In this document: positions 7,082-16,410 of the stretch, in pieces
Numbering within the stretch: position 1 is the first letter of the stretch
Layout: each line of letters starts with the position of its first letter
NCBI GenBank assembly: GCA_964655775.1
Contig: CAZZNQ010000038.1
Span: forward strand, 1 to 35,393
DNA from: CAZZNQ01 sp964655775
GTDB taxonomy: Bacteria > Planctomycetota > Brocadiia > SM23-32
DNA: 35,393 bases
Direction of reading: 5' to 3'
Made by a program: the position numbers and the translations under genes
Notes under the pieces: model-generated
The model's input: only the letters and a program-made list of their open reading frames with translations
Database searches by the model: none
Told to the model about the DNA's origin: nothing

Positions 7082-9286
7082 TCAAAGCCCCGCCTCGATG
7101 GGACGTGCGCGACCGGTCTGCAGGTCGACTTCCAGGTAGCGATCGGCACGGACGCCTGTCAGCCTTGTCACCTTGCCATTGAGAAGAGTCACCGTCAGGT
7201 CCACGGCATCTTGTCGGGCCAGGCCGAAGTGTGCCTCCATCGGGCCGCCCGACTTGTAGGCGTGGGCGCTGAAGACCGTGCGGACTTGGCTGCGGCCCCC
7301 TGTGGTGGCGGCGACGCGAGCGCCGGCCAGTTCGTGGTGACTCACCCCGCGGAACCGAAGTCGCAACCAGTGGTTTGCGGCGCCCCGGGCGCCCGTGTTC
7401 AGGAAGACCTTATCGCAGTAGCGCTCGGGGGCATCCTCGCGCCGCAAGCCGCCGGAGTTGTCCGGGTCCGCCGCAAAGATGAGGTCGAGGCGGCCGTCGT
7501 TGTTCAGGTCGGCTGCTTCCCCGGAGGTCCCCTTCGCGTCGATCCCGCTGAGCTGCTGCGGGATCGGTTGGAAGCGGCCCTCGCCCTGGTTGAGATAGAG
7601 GACCGCACGGCCCTCGCGCCCGTCCGTGCCGTCGCGCCTGTCGAGAGCCACCACGTCCTGCCAGCCATCGTTGTCGAAGTCGCCGAAGACGAGGTCCGCC
7701 CAGTAGGGGCGCTCATCCAGCGGGTGCAGACGCTTCCGACCGGGTTGGTTCTGGTAGTTCGGCCCGCGCCAAGGTCGCCAGTAGGCGAGTCGGTCGGGAA
7801 CGTCCATTCCGTGGAACTCGTACCATTGCCGGTAGGTCCAGTTGAGCGCGTCGAGGCCTGCGGCAGTAGTGGCTTCCTGGAAGCGAAAACCCCCGAGGTT
7901 CTTCCAGAAGCGCCCGCCCACCTCCTCGCTCCGCGGGGCCCAGCCCGGGTCGCTCGGGCCGATGGCAAGGATGTCGAGGAGGCCGTCGTTGTCGACGTCG
8001 GCGAGGGCGGCGTAGGGGAGCCCGGGCGCCGTCCCATCGGGGACCAGCTGGCCCTTCTCCTCGCTCCAGCGCATGCGGCCCTCCACCGCAAGGCCATTTC
8101 CAGTGACCTTCTCGAACCGGGCCTCTCCGGTCTCTTTGAGTAGGTTCTTCCAGCACCAGATGCCTTGGCGGTACTCGGCAGGTGAGAACTCCGAACGCGG
8201 GTCGCGGATGTCGACGTGGCAGGCGTGCAGCAGGTCGAGGTCGCCACCGTTGTCGAGGTCGGCGAACTGGATGTCGGGTCCGGCCTTGTCCTTGTCGGGG
8301 TCGTGATACCAGCCTCCGAAATCGGGGACGCGGTCGGTCCCACCGATATCCTGGAAGCGGCCTGCGCGGAAGCTGTCCCCGGCCGGGCGGTAGAGATACA
8401 GGCGGCTGTGCGGGAATCCCCCCATCGTGTCGCCGATGTTGTCGCAGCCGATGGCGATGTCGAGCCATCCGTCGCCATTCACATCCCCGAAAGCCGACTG
8501 CCGGTTGTAGGCTTTCTCGTTGGCGGCCCCAAGGGCGCCGGGGATCTCCCGGAAGCGGTCCCATACGCCGTCGCTCAGCAGGAGGGTGTTGCCCAGCAGT
8601 TCTTGCCCGCGGCGTACTCTTCCGGCGGTGACGGGCGCATGGCGGCTCAGGAAGATATCGAGGCGACCGTCGCGGTTGAGGTCGATGAGGTTGGGAACCT
8701 GTGCGGCGCGGCGGATGTTGCCGTAGGAGAAGCGTTCGCTGTCAAGGCTGAGGGGATGCTCCTCGAAGCGCTCTCCCTGCCGGTTCAGCAGCACTCGGAG
8801 CCGGTCGTCGTCACGGATCGGGCGGCCGCGAGGGCCCTTCGGCAGGCGGATCCCCGGCGTGCTCTGCACCGCGAGGTAATCGATCCATCCGTCGTGGTTC
8901 AGGTCGGTGAGAGCAAAGCCATTGGTGCCGGCCTCTACATCGGTCAGGCCGGGGATTTCCACGCGACGGAAGAGGGGATCGTTAGCCATCTGCGGTTCCT
9001 GCGAGGCATCTTTCGGCGGCACCGGCTTCGACCGGCTCCCAGAACGCGCCGAGTAGTAGCGGAGAGCTTCGTCGCGGTTGACGAAGCCGTCGCCATTGGC
9101 GTCCACCTGGTCGAAGATCGCCGGCTGCGGGTATTCGACGCGCGAGAGCCTGCCGTCCTGGTCCTTGTCGTTCCGGCGGACGGCCTCATCGATGCGCTCA
9201 GCAATGGCGCCCTGTTGGGCGAGCGCGGGCATGGCAAACGTCACCGTAATGAGGATCGTAACCACGCTGAGCTTGTGGTGGGTCAT
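7082..9286 (-). CDS. Secreted EF-hand/FG-GAP (VCBS)/ASPIC-UnbV repeat protein
   Basis: The 734-residue product starts with a Sec signal peptide (about 1-24, cut after ALAQ). An EF-hand pair follows with loops D40-E51 and D62-E73. At least seven FG-GAP/VCBS calcium loops follow (for example DLNHDGWIDYLAV, DVNGDGWLDIAIG, DFDNDGWQDVVAL), expected to fold as a beta-propeller. The C-terminus is an ASPIC/UnbV domain with NHWLRLRFRG and GGPMEAHFGL. Known FG-GAP/UnbV proteins are extracellular binding or scaffold proteins; no catalytic motif is visible. It is a close paralogue of the C-terminal 800 residues of the gene at 13003-16403. The ATG at 9286 overlaps the stop of the preceding gene as ATGA, and GGGGAAGAGCG precedes it, so the upstream in-frame start at 9328 is rejected. 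It is the last gene of the island operon. Confidence 0.87.
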   Translation of the reverse strand: MTHHKLSVVTILITVTFAMPALAQQGAIAERIDEAVRRNDKDQDGRLSRVEYPQPAIFDQVDANGDGFVNRDEALRYYSARSGSRSKPVPPKDASQEPQMANDPLFRRVEIPGLTDVEAGTNGFALTDLNHDGWIDYLAVQSTPGIRLPKGPRGRPIRDDDRLRVLLNRQGERFEEHPLSLDSERFSYGNIRRAAQVPNLIDLNRDGRLDIFLSRHAPVTAGRVRRGQELLGNTLLLSDGVWDRFREIPGALGAANEKAYNRQSAFGDVNGDGWLDIAIGCDNIGDTMGGFPHSRLYLYRPAGDSFRAGRFQDIGGTDRVPDFGGWYHDPDKDKAGPDIQFADLDNGGDLDLLHACHVDIRDPRSEFSPAEYRQGIWCWKNLLKETGEARFEKVTGNGLAVEGRMRWSEEKGQLVPDGTAPGLPYAALADVDNDGLLDILAIGPSDPGWAPRSEEVGGRFWKNLGGFRFQEATTAAGLDALNWTYRQWYEFHGMDVPDRLAYWRPWRGPNYQNQPGRKRLHPLDERPYWADLVFGDFDNDGWQDVVALDRRDGTDGREGRAVLYLNQGEGRFQPIPQQLSGIDAKGTSGEAADLNNDGRLDLIFAADPDNSGGLRREDAPERYCDKVFLNTGARGAANHWLRLRFRGVSHHELAGARVAATTGGRSQVRTVFSAHAYKSGGPMEAHFGLARQDAVDLTVTLLNGKVTRLTGVRADRYLEVDLQTGRARPIEAGL

Positions 9287-10964
9287 CGCTCTTCCCCTTC
9301 CTTGCGCAACGTGCCCTTGTATATCCACGCCGTGTCGTGCATGAGCTTCCGTTCAGCGCCGTGGCCGGCGAAATACCAGACCTTACCTCGCTCACTGGGG
9401 AAGGGAGATTCGACGATCGAGCGAACACCATTCAGGCTCTGCCCAGAAGGCATTCCACCCTTCGGGTAGATCTCACCGTGCTCGTAGCCGCCGTCCAGCT
9501 TGCGCACGAGGAACCAGGCACCGTTGTGCGGTGCCTGGGGGTTCTTCGGATGCATGATGTACGCAGTGACGAAGTGCATCCGCTCGCCGCTCTGCGGGTC
9601 GGTGAACGGTTCGAGCTGGTTGATCATCACCGCGTTGACCCACAGGCCCTTGTTCGGTCGGTCGCCGAAGACGCGCAGGAAGTACTTCATGTAGTTCAGC
9701 TCGTCGGTGGCGCGGCCGGTGGCGGGGTCGATGCGCTGGATGAGCGGCGGGTCCTCGAGGCCGCCAAGGATGGTAGGCTTGGATGGATCCCGCGGGTCGG
9801 GGACGACGCTGAGGCCGCGCATGTGGTGCTCGTCGAACCGCGGCCCGGCGAAGGGCCACCGATACACGAGCTCCCAGCGCGACTTCGGGCCATCGAGACG
9901 CCGGTAGAGGCCGCCCTCGCGCCGCACGACGTCCGCAGTGACGGCACCGCGCATTGGGTTGATGCCGTTGTTCTCGACGAGGCCCCCGCCACGTAGAGAA
10001 CGCCGTCGCATTCGGTAAAGGTCACGAACCGGGCTGCCTTGGGCAGGCCCGGATCCACTTCCCATTTCAAGTGACCGGGCGCATCCGCATCGTAGCTGGC
10101 GCGGTAGACCACGCCGTCGCCGCCGCCGGCGAAGAGGTACTCCCGACCGGTCCGGGCGTCGGTGTGCATGGCCAGGGCGCGCACGTCGCCGGGCGAGTCG
10201 CCGGTGGCCGTCGCGATCGTGCTGAGCGTCCACTTCCCCGTCGCGTCGTCGCGCACGGCCACCGAGAGCGGCGCCTCCTCGTCGACGCCCCAGGGCTTGA
10301 CCTTGCGCCACCACAATCCGGCGACAAGCGTGGTCACCGGTTTCTCCAGCTTCTGCCCGGAGGCGTCTCTGGTGAACGTCGCCGAGAGCAGCGTGTCCAC
10401 GCGGACGTAGTCGGGGAAGGTCGCGTCCACTACCCAGCCGCTGGCGGCGGAGTCCTTGCGGAGGACCTGCGCCCCCGCAGAACGCCGTTTTGACGTGTCC
10501 TGACCGAAGTAGCCGACGCCCGCGAAGAGCTTCCCACCGTGGACGGTCAGGCGCATCAGCTCCGTGCCGCCCAGCACGTTTCCTTTAGAGTCTTTGGTGC
10601 CCGGCAGGAAATCGGGCACGAACGTAAACACCAGGGTGGTTTCCTGCGGCTCGACGTCCGGTCCCCACCTCGGATCGATCGGCGCGGTGTTGAGAGGAAC
10701 CCTCGGCACGCGTTTCGTGGGCGCCCGATCCGCTCCAGCCCGGCCCGCCATCGCCGCGCGGACCTCCCCGAGCGAGATCCCGCCGTCGTTGTTCGTGTCG
10801 GCTCCCCCAAGCAGGCGCTGGAGTTGCGCGCGGCCCGCAAGCTCCGCACGCGAGAGCATTCCGTCGCCGTTGCGGCCGAGTTGTCTGAAGCGATCAGGGG
10901 CGTTTTGGGCGAACGCCCCTGTCGCGATGAGGAGAGCGAGGATGGTGGTGAGCCTAGTCATCAT
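9283..10964 (-). CDS. Secreted EF-hand protein with unrecognised AWIYKG domain (frameshifted)
   Basis: The N-terminus has a signal peptide (about 1-20), then an EF-hand pair (GRNGDGMLSRAEL and ADTNNDGGISLGEV). From about residue 110 there is a domain of some 450 residues that I do not recognise, running from GGTELMRLTVHGGKLFAGVG to DTAWIYKGTL. The same domain occurs in the genes at 11159-13006 and, twice, at 22084-26040. The frame breaks at the C-run 9983-9987 (five bases; G-run in the coding strand). One more base gives an uninterrupted 560-residue protein reading VLYVAGGLVENNG across the join. The second half ends with TGA overlapping the next start as ATGA, which shows that the downstream frame is the true one. 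ATG 10964 or 10961 can be the start, both after TTGGAGGCGA. The function is unknown; the domain looks beta-rich, perhaps a propeller. Confidence 0.8.
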
Positions 10965-11158
10965 TCGCCTCCAAGGTCGAGCTGCCGACTTTGGTCCGCC
11001 GTAAGGCCGGCGAAGGTGTGCGTCTGGCCGCTAAGCAGCCGACCCGAACGATCCCGCGTGTCGTCGATTGCTCATGAGCGCCGTGGTGGCCCGAGCGACG
11101 CCTTCGTGTGCATGCCATCTTCTCGTCTCCTGTCGTCTGTCAGGTTCAGTCTATGTCA
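10965..11158. other. 194-bp spacer inside the island operon
   Basis: This is the longest gap in the minus-strand run. Apart from the Shine-Dalgarno TTGGAGG next to the downstream gene I see no convincing gene, terminator or promoter in it. Confidence 0.4.
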
Positions 11159-13006
11159 TTACCGCACGCCCGGTTTTGCTCTGATGAACGTTCCCCGGAC
11201 ATAGATTCCCGCGTCCTTGATGTAAACCGACGCGTCCTCACGTTCGTCGGTGAAGTGAAAGCGGACTTTCGCCTCAGGCGAGAACGCGAGTTCGTCCGCG
11301 ATCTTCACACCGCTTGCATTCGCGCCGGGATCGGCGTTGCCGCTCGCGCCGGATGGGGAAGTTTGGCGTTGTCCCCCTCTACGTTGGTCGAGCGCGCGCA
11401 TCTCCTCTTCGGAGAGCGAGCCATCACCGTCGCGATCCAACGCGTCGAACCAGCGGGGGGCGCCGGCTTCCTGCCTAGTGAGCTTGCCGTCGCCATTGGC
11501 ATCGAGTTGGCGGAAACGGCCCATCAGGCCGCCGCCGGCGGGCCGTTCACGGGCGCGAGGTTTCCTGCCTGCAGCGGGTTCGCCAAAGGGACCGGGCGTG
11601 ACCGGGACGGACACGAGTTCGGCGCCGGGACGGAACTTGCCGCGGTAAATCCAGGCGCCCAGACTCATGGGCCGGCCCTGGTGGTCGAGGCCGCAGGCGC
11701 AGAGCACCTGCCCTTGGTCCTCCGGAAAGGGAGAAATCACCAGGTCACGCACCGCGAGGAGGGCGTCGGTGGGGTTCTTCGGGTCGTTCTTCAGGATGGT
11801 GCGCACTTCGTATTCGATGCGTTTTCCGTTTCGTCGCCGGACCATGTAGAAGCCATCCCAGGTGACGCCGCTGGCAAAGGTGGGCGTGTCGGTCCGGGCG
11901 GGATCGACCCATACGGTCAGCCCGGCCAGCCAGGCCGGCGACTTGTCCGGCGGCATGGCCACGGGCTTGAAGCCGTTGTAGGCGGCGACGATCTTGCGGA
12001 CCGCAAACCCGGTCGCCTCGGCCACGCCCGAGCGGAGATCGAATTCAGGTTCGGCGCGATAATCGGCGGCGGGGTCGAGTCGCCAGACCTTGTCGTTCCA
12101 GGTGAACAGAAGCACCTCGCGTTCGGGATTCTGCGGGTCGGGAACAGAAGAAAGACCGCGGATATCCTCCCAAGCCTGGCGCGACTCGGTGGTGGTGTAG
12201 ACCCGCCGCCAGGAGGGCTGCGGTCCGTCGGTCCGTTCGTAAACGTAGGCCTGCAGTTCCTTTTCAGCCGAGAAGCCCGCGTCGCCGGAACTGCTCAGGG
12301 CGAGGTAGAGTTTTCCATTGGCCTCGGCGAACCCGACGACCCGATGCCACCGTTTCTCCGGAATGAACTCCGGCTCGCCCTCCCATCGCAGGCGCGAGGG
12401 ATGATTCGGGTCGTAGGAGCCGCGCAGAACTCCGTCGCCGACAAACCCTACCAAGACGTGCTGAATCCCGGTGACCTTGTCGCGGTAGAGCATCATGGAA
12501 CGCGGCTGCACATTGGCCGGGGTGCGCGTCATGGGCACGCTTTCTGTCTCGATCCACTTGCCGGAGGCGTCGTCGCGCACGAAGGCGCTGAACGATTTAC
12601 CCCGGCTGCCCGGCGCAGCGATGAGGAGCGTGTCCTCTGGCACCTGGTGGCCCCGTCCATCGGTCTCGAGGCTGAATGATTTGAGGCTATTCATGCGTGG
12701 GCTATCGGTGGTGAACTGCTTCTCCACCCGCCAGGCAGCGCGGGGTCCGTCCAGTACCAAAACCTGAGCAGCCTTCGGATACCGATCGATTTCGGTCTCG
12801 CCCTGCGTGCCGTTCCCGGCGTAGAGCTTCCCCTTGTGCGGCACTAGGTACATCATCTGGATGCCGTACATGACCTTGCCGTTCACGTCGGTCGCGCCGG
12901 TCGGGTACACGTTGGTCCAGCGGGCGGTGGGGGCGGGTTGCGACTGCGCCACGGCGGGAATCCACAAAGCCAGCGTACTCATTGCGATCAGTGATCCCGT
13001 TCTCAT
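11159..13006 (-). CDS. Secreted protein: unrecognised AWIYRG domain plus C-terminal EF-hand pair
   Basis: The 615-residue product has a signal peptide (about 1-20, ending AVAQ). The domain shared with the neighbouring paralogues covers about 28-458. It keeps landmarks such as GIQMMYLVPHKGKLYAG near the start, AFVRDDASGKW in the middle and AWIYRGKF at the end. A basic linker leads to an EF-hand pair with loops D502-E513 and D524-E535, and the last 50 residues form a small extra segment (VRFHFTDERED, GTFIRAKPGVR). Here the EF-hands follow the domain, whereas in the paralogue downstream they precede it. The ATG overlaps the stop of the upstream gene (ATGA), and GGGAGTCGCAAG precedes it. No catalytic motif is visible and the function is unknown. 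Confidence 0.85.
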   Translation of the reverse strand: MRTGSLIAMSTLALWIPAVAQSQPAPTARWTNVYPTGATDVNGKVMYGIQMMYLVPHKGKLYAGNGTQGETEIDRYPKAAQVLVLDGPRAAWRVEKQFTTDSPRMNSLKSFSLETDGRGHQVPEDTLLIAAPGSRGKSFSAFVRDDASGKWIETESVPMTRTPANVQPRSMMLYRDKVTGIQHVLVGFVGDGVLRGSYDPNHPSRLRWEGEPEFIPEKRWHRVVGFAEANGKLYLALSSSGDAGFSAEKELQAYVYERTDGPQPSWRRVYTTTESRQAWEDIRGLSSVPDPQNPEREVLLFTWNDKVWRLDPAADYRAEPEFDLRSGVAEATGFAVRKIVAAYNGFKPVAMPPDKSPAWLAGLTVWVDPARTDTPTFASGVTWDGFYMVRRRNGKRIEYEVRTILKNDPKNPTDALLAVRDLVISPFPEDQGQVLCACGLDHQGRPMSLGAWIYRGKFRPGAELVSVPVTPGPFGEPAAGRKPRARERPAGGGLMGRFRQLDANGDGKLTRQEAGAPRWFDALDRDGDGSLSEEEMRALDQRRGGQRQTSPSGASGNADPGANASGVKIADELAFSPEAKVRFHFTDEREDASVYIKDAGIYVRGTFIRAKPGVR

Positions 13007-16000
13007 CTTGCGACTCCCACGACGGTTGCGAACTGTGTTTTGAGGTCCAGTTCGAGAAAACGACTGGTTGTGACAGCAGGAAATGTTCGGGGCTTGCCGC
13101 CAAGCGGCGTGACTGCCACATCCACAGTGGTCGCTTTGCCCAGTCCGAAGTGGGCCTCGAGAGCGGAGCCGCTCTTGTAGCAGTGGTCGGCGGCGATCAC
13201 GGGCGAGCCGAGGATCCTGCCGGAGCCGGGCTCACGGACCTCGACTCGGGCGCCGATCAGCTCTGCGTCGGTGACGCCGGAGAAGCGCAGGCGCAGCCAG
13301 TGGTTGGCGTGGGCGCCGTGCAGGCCGGTGTTCCAGTAGACCCGGTCCTGGTATTGCTCGGGCTGCGGTGTCCTGCCGCCCGAGCTGTTGTCGGGGTCGG
13401 CGGCGAAGACGAGATCAAGCAGGCCGTCGTTGTTGAGGTCCGCCGCTTCGCCGCTGATGCCGGAGGCGTCCAGGCCGCTGAAGGTGGTGGGCTTGGGCTC
13501 GAAGGTCCCGTTCCCAAGGTTCATGAACAGCATCGCGCGCTTGGCCGCGTTGCGGGATTCGCTGCGGTCGAGCACGACCACGTCGATCCAGCCGTCGTTG
13601 TCGAAGTCCCAAAAGACGGCATCGGAGAAGTAGGGATGGCTGCCGCCGGGGCCGTGAAGCGGGATTCCGGGCTGCAGGTTGCTGCGATTGCGCCCCCGCC
13701 GGTTCGTCGCCTGAGCGCGGGGCTTGCGAGCCGACGTATCACGAAGCCACGACGGCATAGGCCACTCATTGAACTCGTAGATTTCCTTGTAGGTCCAGTC
13801 CAGCGACGCGAAGCCGGCATCCGTCGTGGCACGTTGGAATCGGAACCCGCCGAGGTTCCGCCAGAAGCGGCCGCCGGTGTATTCGGCCCGAGGTGCCCAG
13901 TAGGTGGAATTCGGTCCGACGGCCAGGATATCCAGCAGCCCGTCATGGTCCGTGTCGGCCATGGCGACGTAAGGCAGCCCGGAACCAACGGCAACGGGTT
14001 CGTACAACTCCTTGTCCGCGTTCCAGCGGATCCTGGCGTACTCGGCCAAGCCGTTGTCCTTGACGCGTTCAAACCGGAAGGATTTCGTCTCGCGCAGGAT
14101 GTTCTTCCAGACCCAGACGCCCTGGGCGTAGTTACCGGCGGCTTCGCGGTCGGTCTGGGATGCTCCCGTCATGTCCGCGTGGTAGGTCTGCATGAGGTCG
14201 AGGTCGCCGTCGTTGTCGAGATCGCGAAGCGTGATGCCGGGTCCGGCCTTGTCTTTGTCAGGGTCTCCGGTATAGCCGCCAAAGCCGGGGACGAGGTCCG
14301 TTCCTCCAGTGTCTTCGAACTGGCCATCCGTGAACTGATGTCCGTTAGGTTGGAAGACGAACAGCCGGCTGTGGGGAGCACCGACTCGGTCTGGTCGCCC
14401 GATCGTATCGCAGCCGATGGCGATATCGAGCCAGCCGTCCCCGTTCACATCGCCGACGCTCGATTGCCGGTTGTAGCCGGTTTGATTCTGGACACCCATC
14501 GCGGCGGAGACATCGCGGAAGGTGTCCCAGGCTCCGTCGCTCAAGAGCAGCGTGTTGCCGTGTTTCTGGAAACGCGTCCCGCCGCTGCGCGTGACGAAGA
14601 TGTCGAGAAATCCGTCGCCGTTGAAGTCCGCCAGGTTCGGGATCTCCGCGCTGACGCCGAAACGCTCCGGTGTCAGATCGGAACCGGTGATTCGGATCGT
14701 GTGCGGCTTGAAGTTCATGCCCCCGCGATTTATGAACAGGTCGAGCCGGTCCTGTGGCAACTCTTCGCCCGGAGGAGCGAAGAAGCCGGTCCGTACCTGC
14801 CGCGTGGCGATGACATCGGGTAACCCGTCCCGGTTGAGATCGGCGAAGGCAAAGCCGTTGACCGCGACAGGTGTGTCCGTAAGGCCGGCGATTTCGGTGC
14901 GGCGAAACATAGTGTTGGTCGCAGCCGACGGGTTATCCAGTGGAACTTGAACCCTATCCACTTTGAGCCCGGTGATAGCGCGACGCAGGCCGCGTCTGCC
15001 GCCTCTCAGGTCGAAGTAGTTGTAGTAGACGTAGACTTCGTTCTTGCCGACAAACGGCTCCGGCTCCAGCACCACCGCCAGCTCGCCAGTGACAGCGCCA
15101 TCGTCGACGCGGCGGGCAAAACGGTTCTTCTCGTCCTTGCCCAATCCGAGCACCCAGATACTGCCCGGGCTGTTCCGGTCGTTGCTTTCCCTCGCCAGGA
15201 GCGCGAAGTAGGACATGCTGCCAATGCCTGTGGCCGGCGCAATGGACTCGGGTGATGAGATGAAGCTGTGCGGAGCGTCGACCGGCAACTTGAGCGCCGC
15301 GATCCGCGTCCAGAAGCCGTCCGGTGACTTCAGGTCGCGGTAGATGGCAAGAGCGCGGTTGTCCACGTTGCACACCAGGAGGGTTTCGCCGTCGAATTCG
15401 GGAGCAGCGAAGAGACCCGGATCGTTCTTCTCGCCTTCGTCGTCAGTGAGTACCTGTACGACTCCGGTGTCGGCATTGGCACGGGCGATCTGGCCGTGCG
15501 CCGCACCGGGCGAGCGCTTCACGAACAGGAAGTCCGGCCCCAACGCGCTCCACATGCTCATCTGCCGGTAGTCGAAACCTCGGAGTTGATGGGGTTCCTG
15601 GGGCTTATCGGCGAAGATCCACGCGGCCTTCGCCTTCCAGATCGGCCAGTCGTGGGTGTACGCAATACGAGGCGGCTTGCCGTCCTGAAAGCGGCTGGGC
15701 ATGTTGCCGTAGCAGTCGAACTGTTGGTGAGTGAGCTGCGTGACCACCGGTTCGCCGTTCACCAACTGCGCCATCCATTGCTGCATGATCCCGTCATTGT
15801 CCTCCTTTGTGTAGACGACGCAGTGCCCCTTCTCGTTCCTGGTCCATTCGGGTCCGTTGGTCGAGAACTTCCGGCCCTGTGGGGGCGGTCGAAGACGATG
15901 GCGATGTCCTCGTCCATCAGGTAATCACGGGCGGTAGCGGTCTTGAACAAGCCGGTTCCCGGATCGATGTCGCCGATCCAAACACGGTTCTGCGCGTCCT

Positions 16001-16403
16001 GGAAGACCACTTGGTTGGTGACTTCATTGAACTCCGGATCAATGTAGGATCCATTGACTTCGCCGACGAACGCTGCGTCCGGCACGAAAGTGCCCGCTGC
16101 CGGGCGGGGCAGCGCGACGGGGCCCGGTGGGTGAGTGCCTTGTATGTTTCCGCCACCTCGGCGCCCGGTGTAGAACGCAGTAACCTCCTCCAGCGTTACT
16201 GCCCCGTCCTTGTTCGCATCCCACCGCTTGAACATCTGCAACTGCGCCGCCTCCTCGCGGGTCACCTTGCCGTCCCCGTTGCGGTCGAGTTGCTTGAAAC
16301 GCTCGCCGATGCGGCTGCCGGCGGATCTGGTCGTTTCCTGCGCCGCCAGTGTCGGGCAGCCGAGCAATACAGCTAGCCCGAGAATCGCGATGTTCGTTCG
16401 CAC
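13003..16403 (-). CDS. Secreted EF-hand, propeller and FG-GAP/UnbV protein (frameshifted)
   Basis: The reconstructed product has 1133 residues. It has a signal peptide (RTNIAILGLAVLLG), an EF-hand pair (LDRNGDGKVTREEA and WDANKDGAVTLEEV), and then about 270 residues resembling a TolB/WD40-type propeller (for example IWVLGLGKDEKNRF). An FG-GAP/VCBS array with an ASPIC/UnbV tail follows and parallels the gene at 7082-9286 along its whole length. The frame breaks at the G-run 15881-15885 (C-run in the coding strand). A sixth base restores IVFDRPPQGRKFSTNG. The GTG at 16403 gives a clean signal peptide and has AGAAGG upstream; an earlier GTG at 16442 would overlap the preceding gene by 32 bp. The stop overlaps the next start as ATGA. 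It is likely an extracellular Ca-dependent binding or scaffold protein. Confidence 0.8.
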
Positions 16404-16410
16404 GGCAAGT

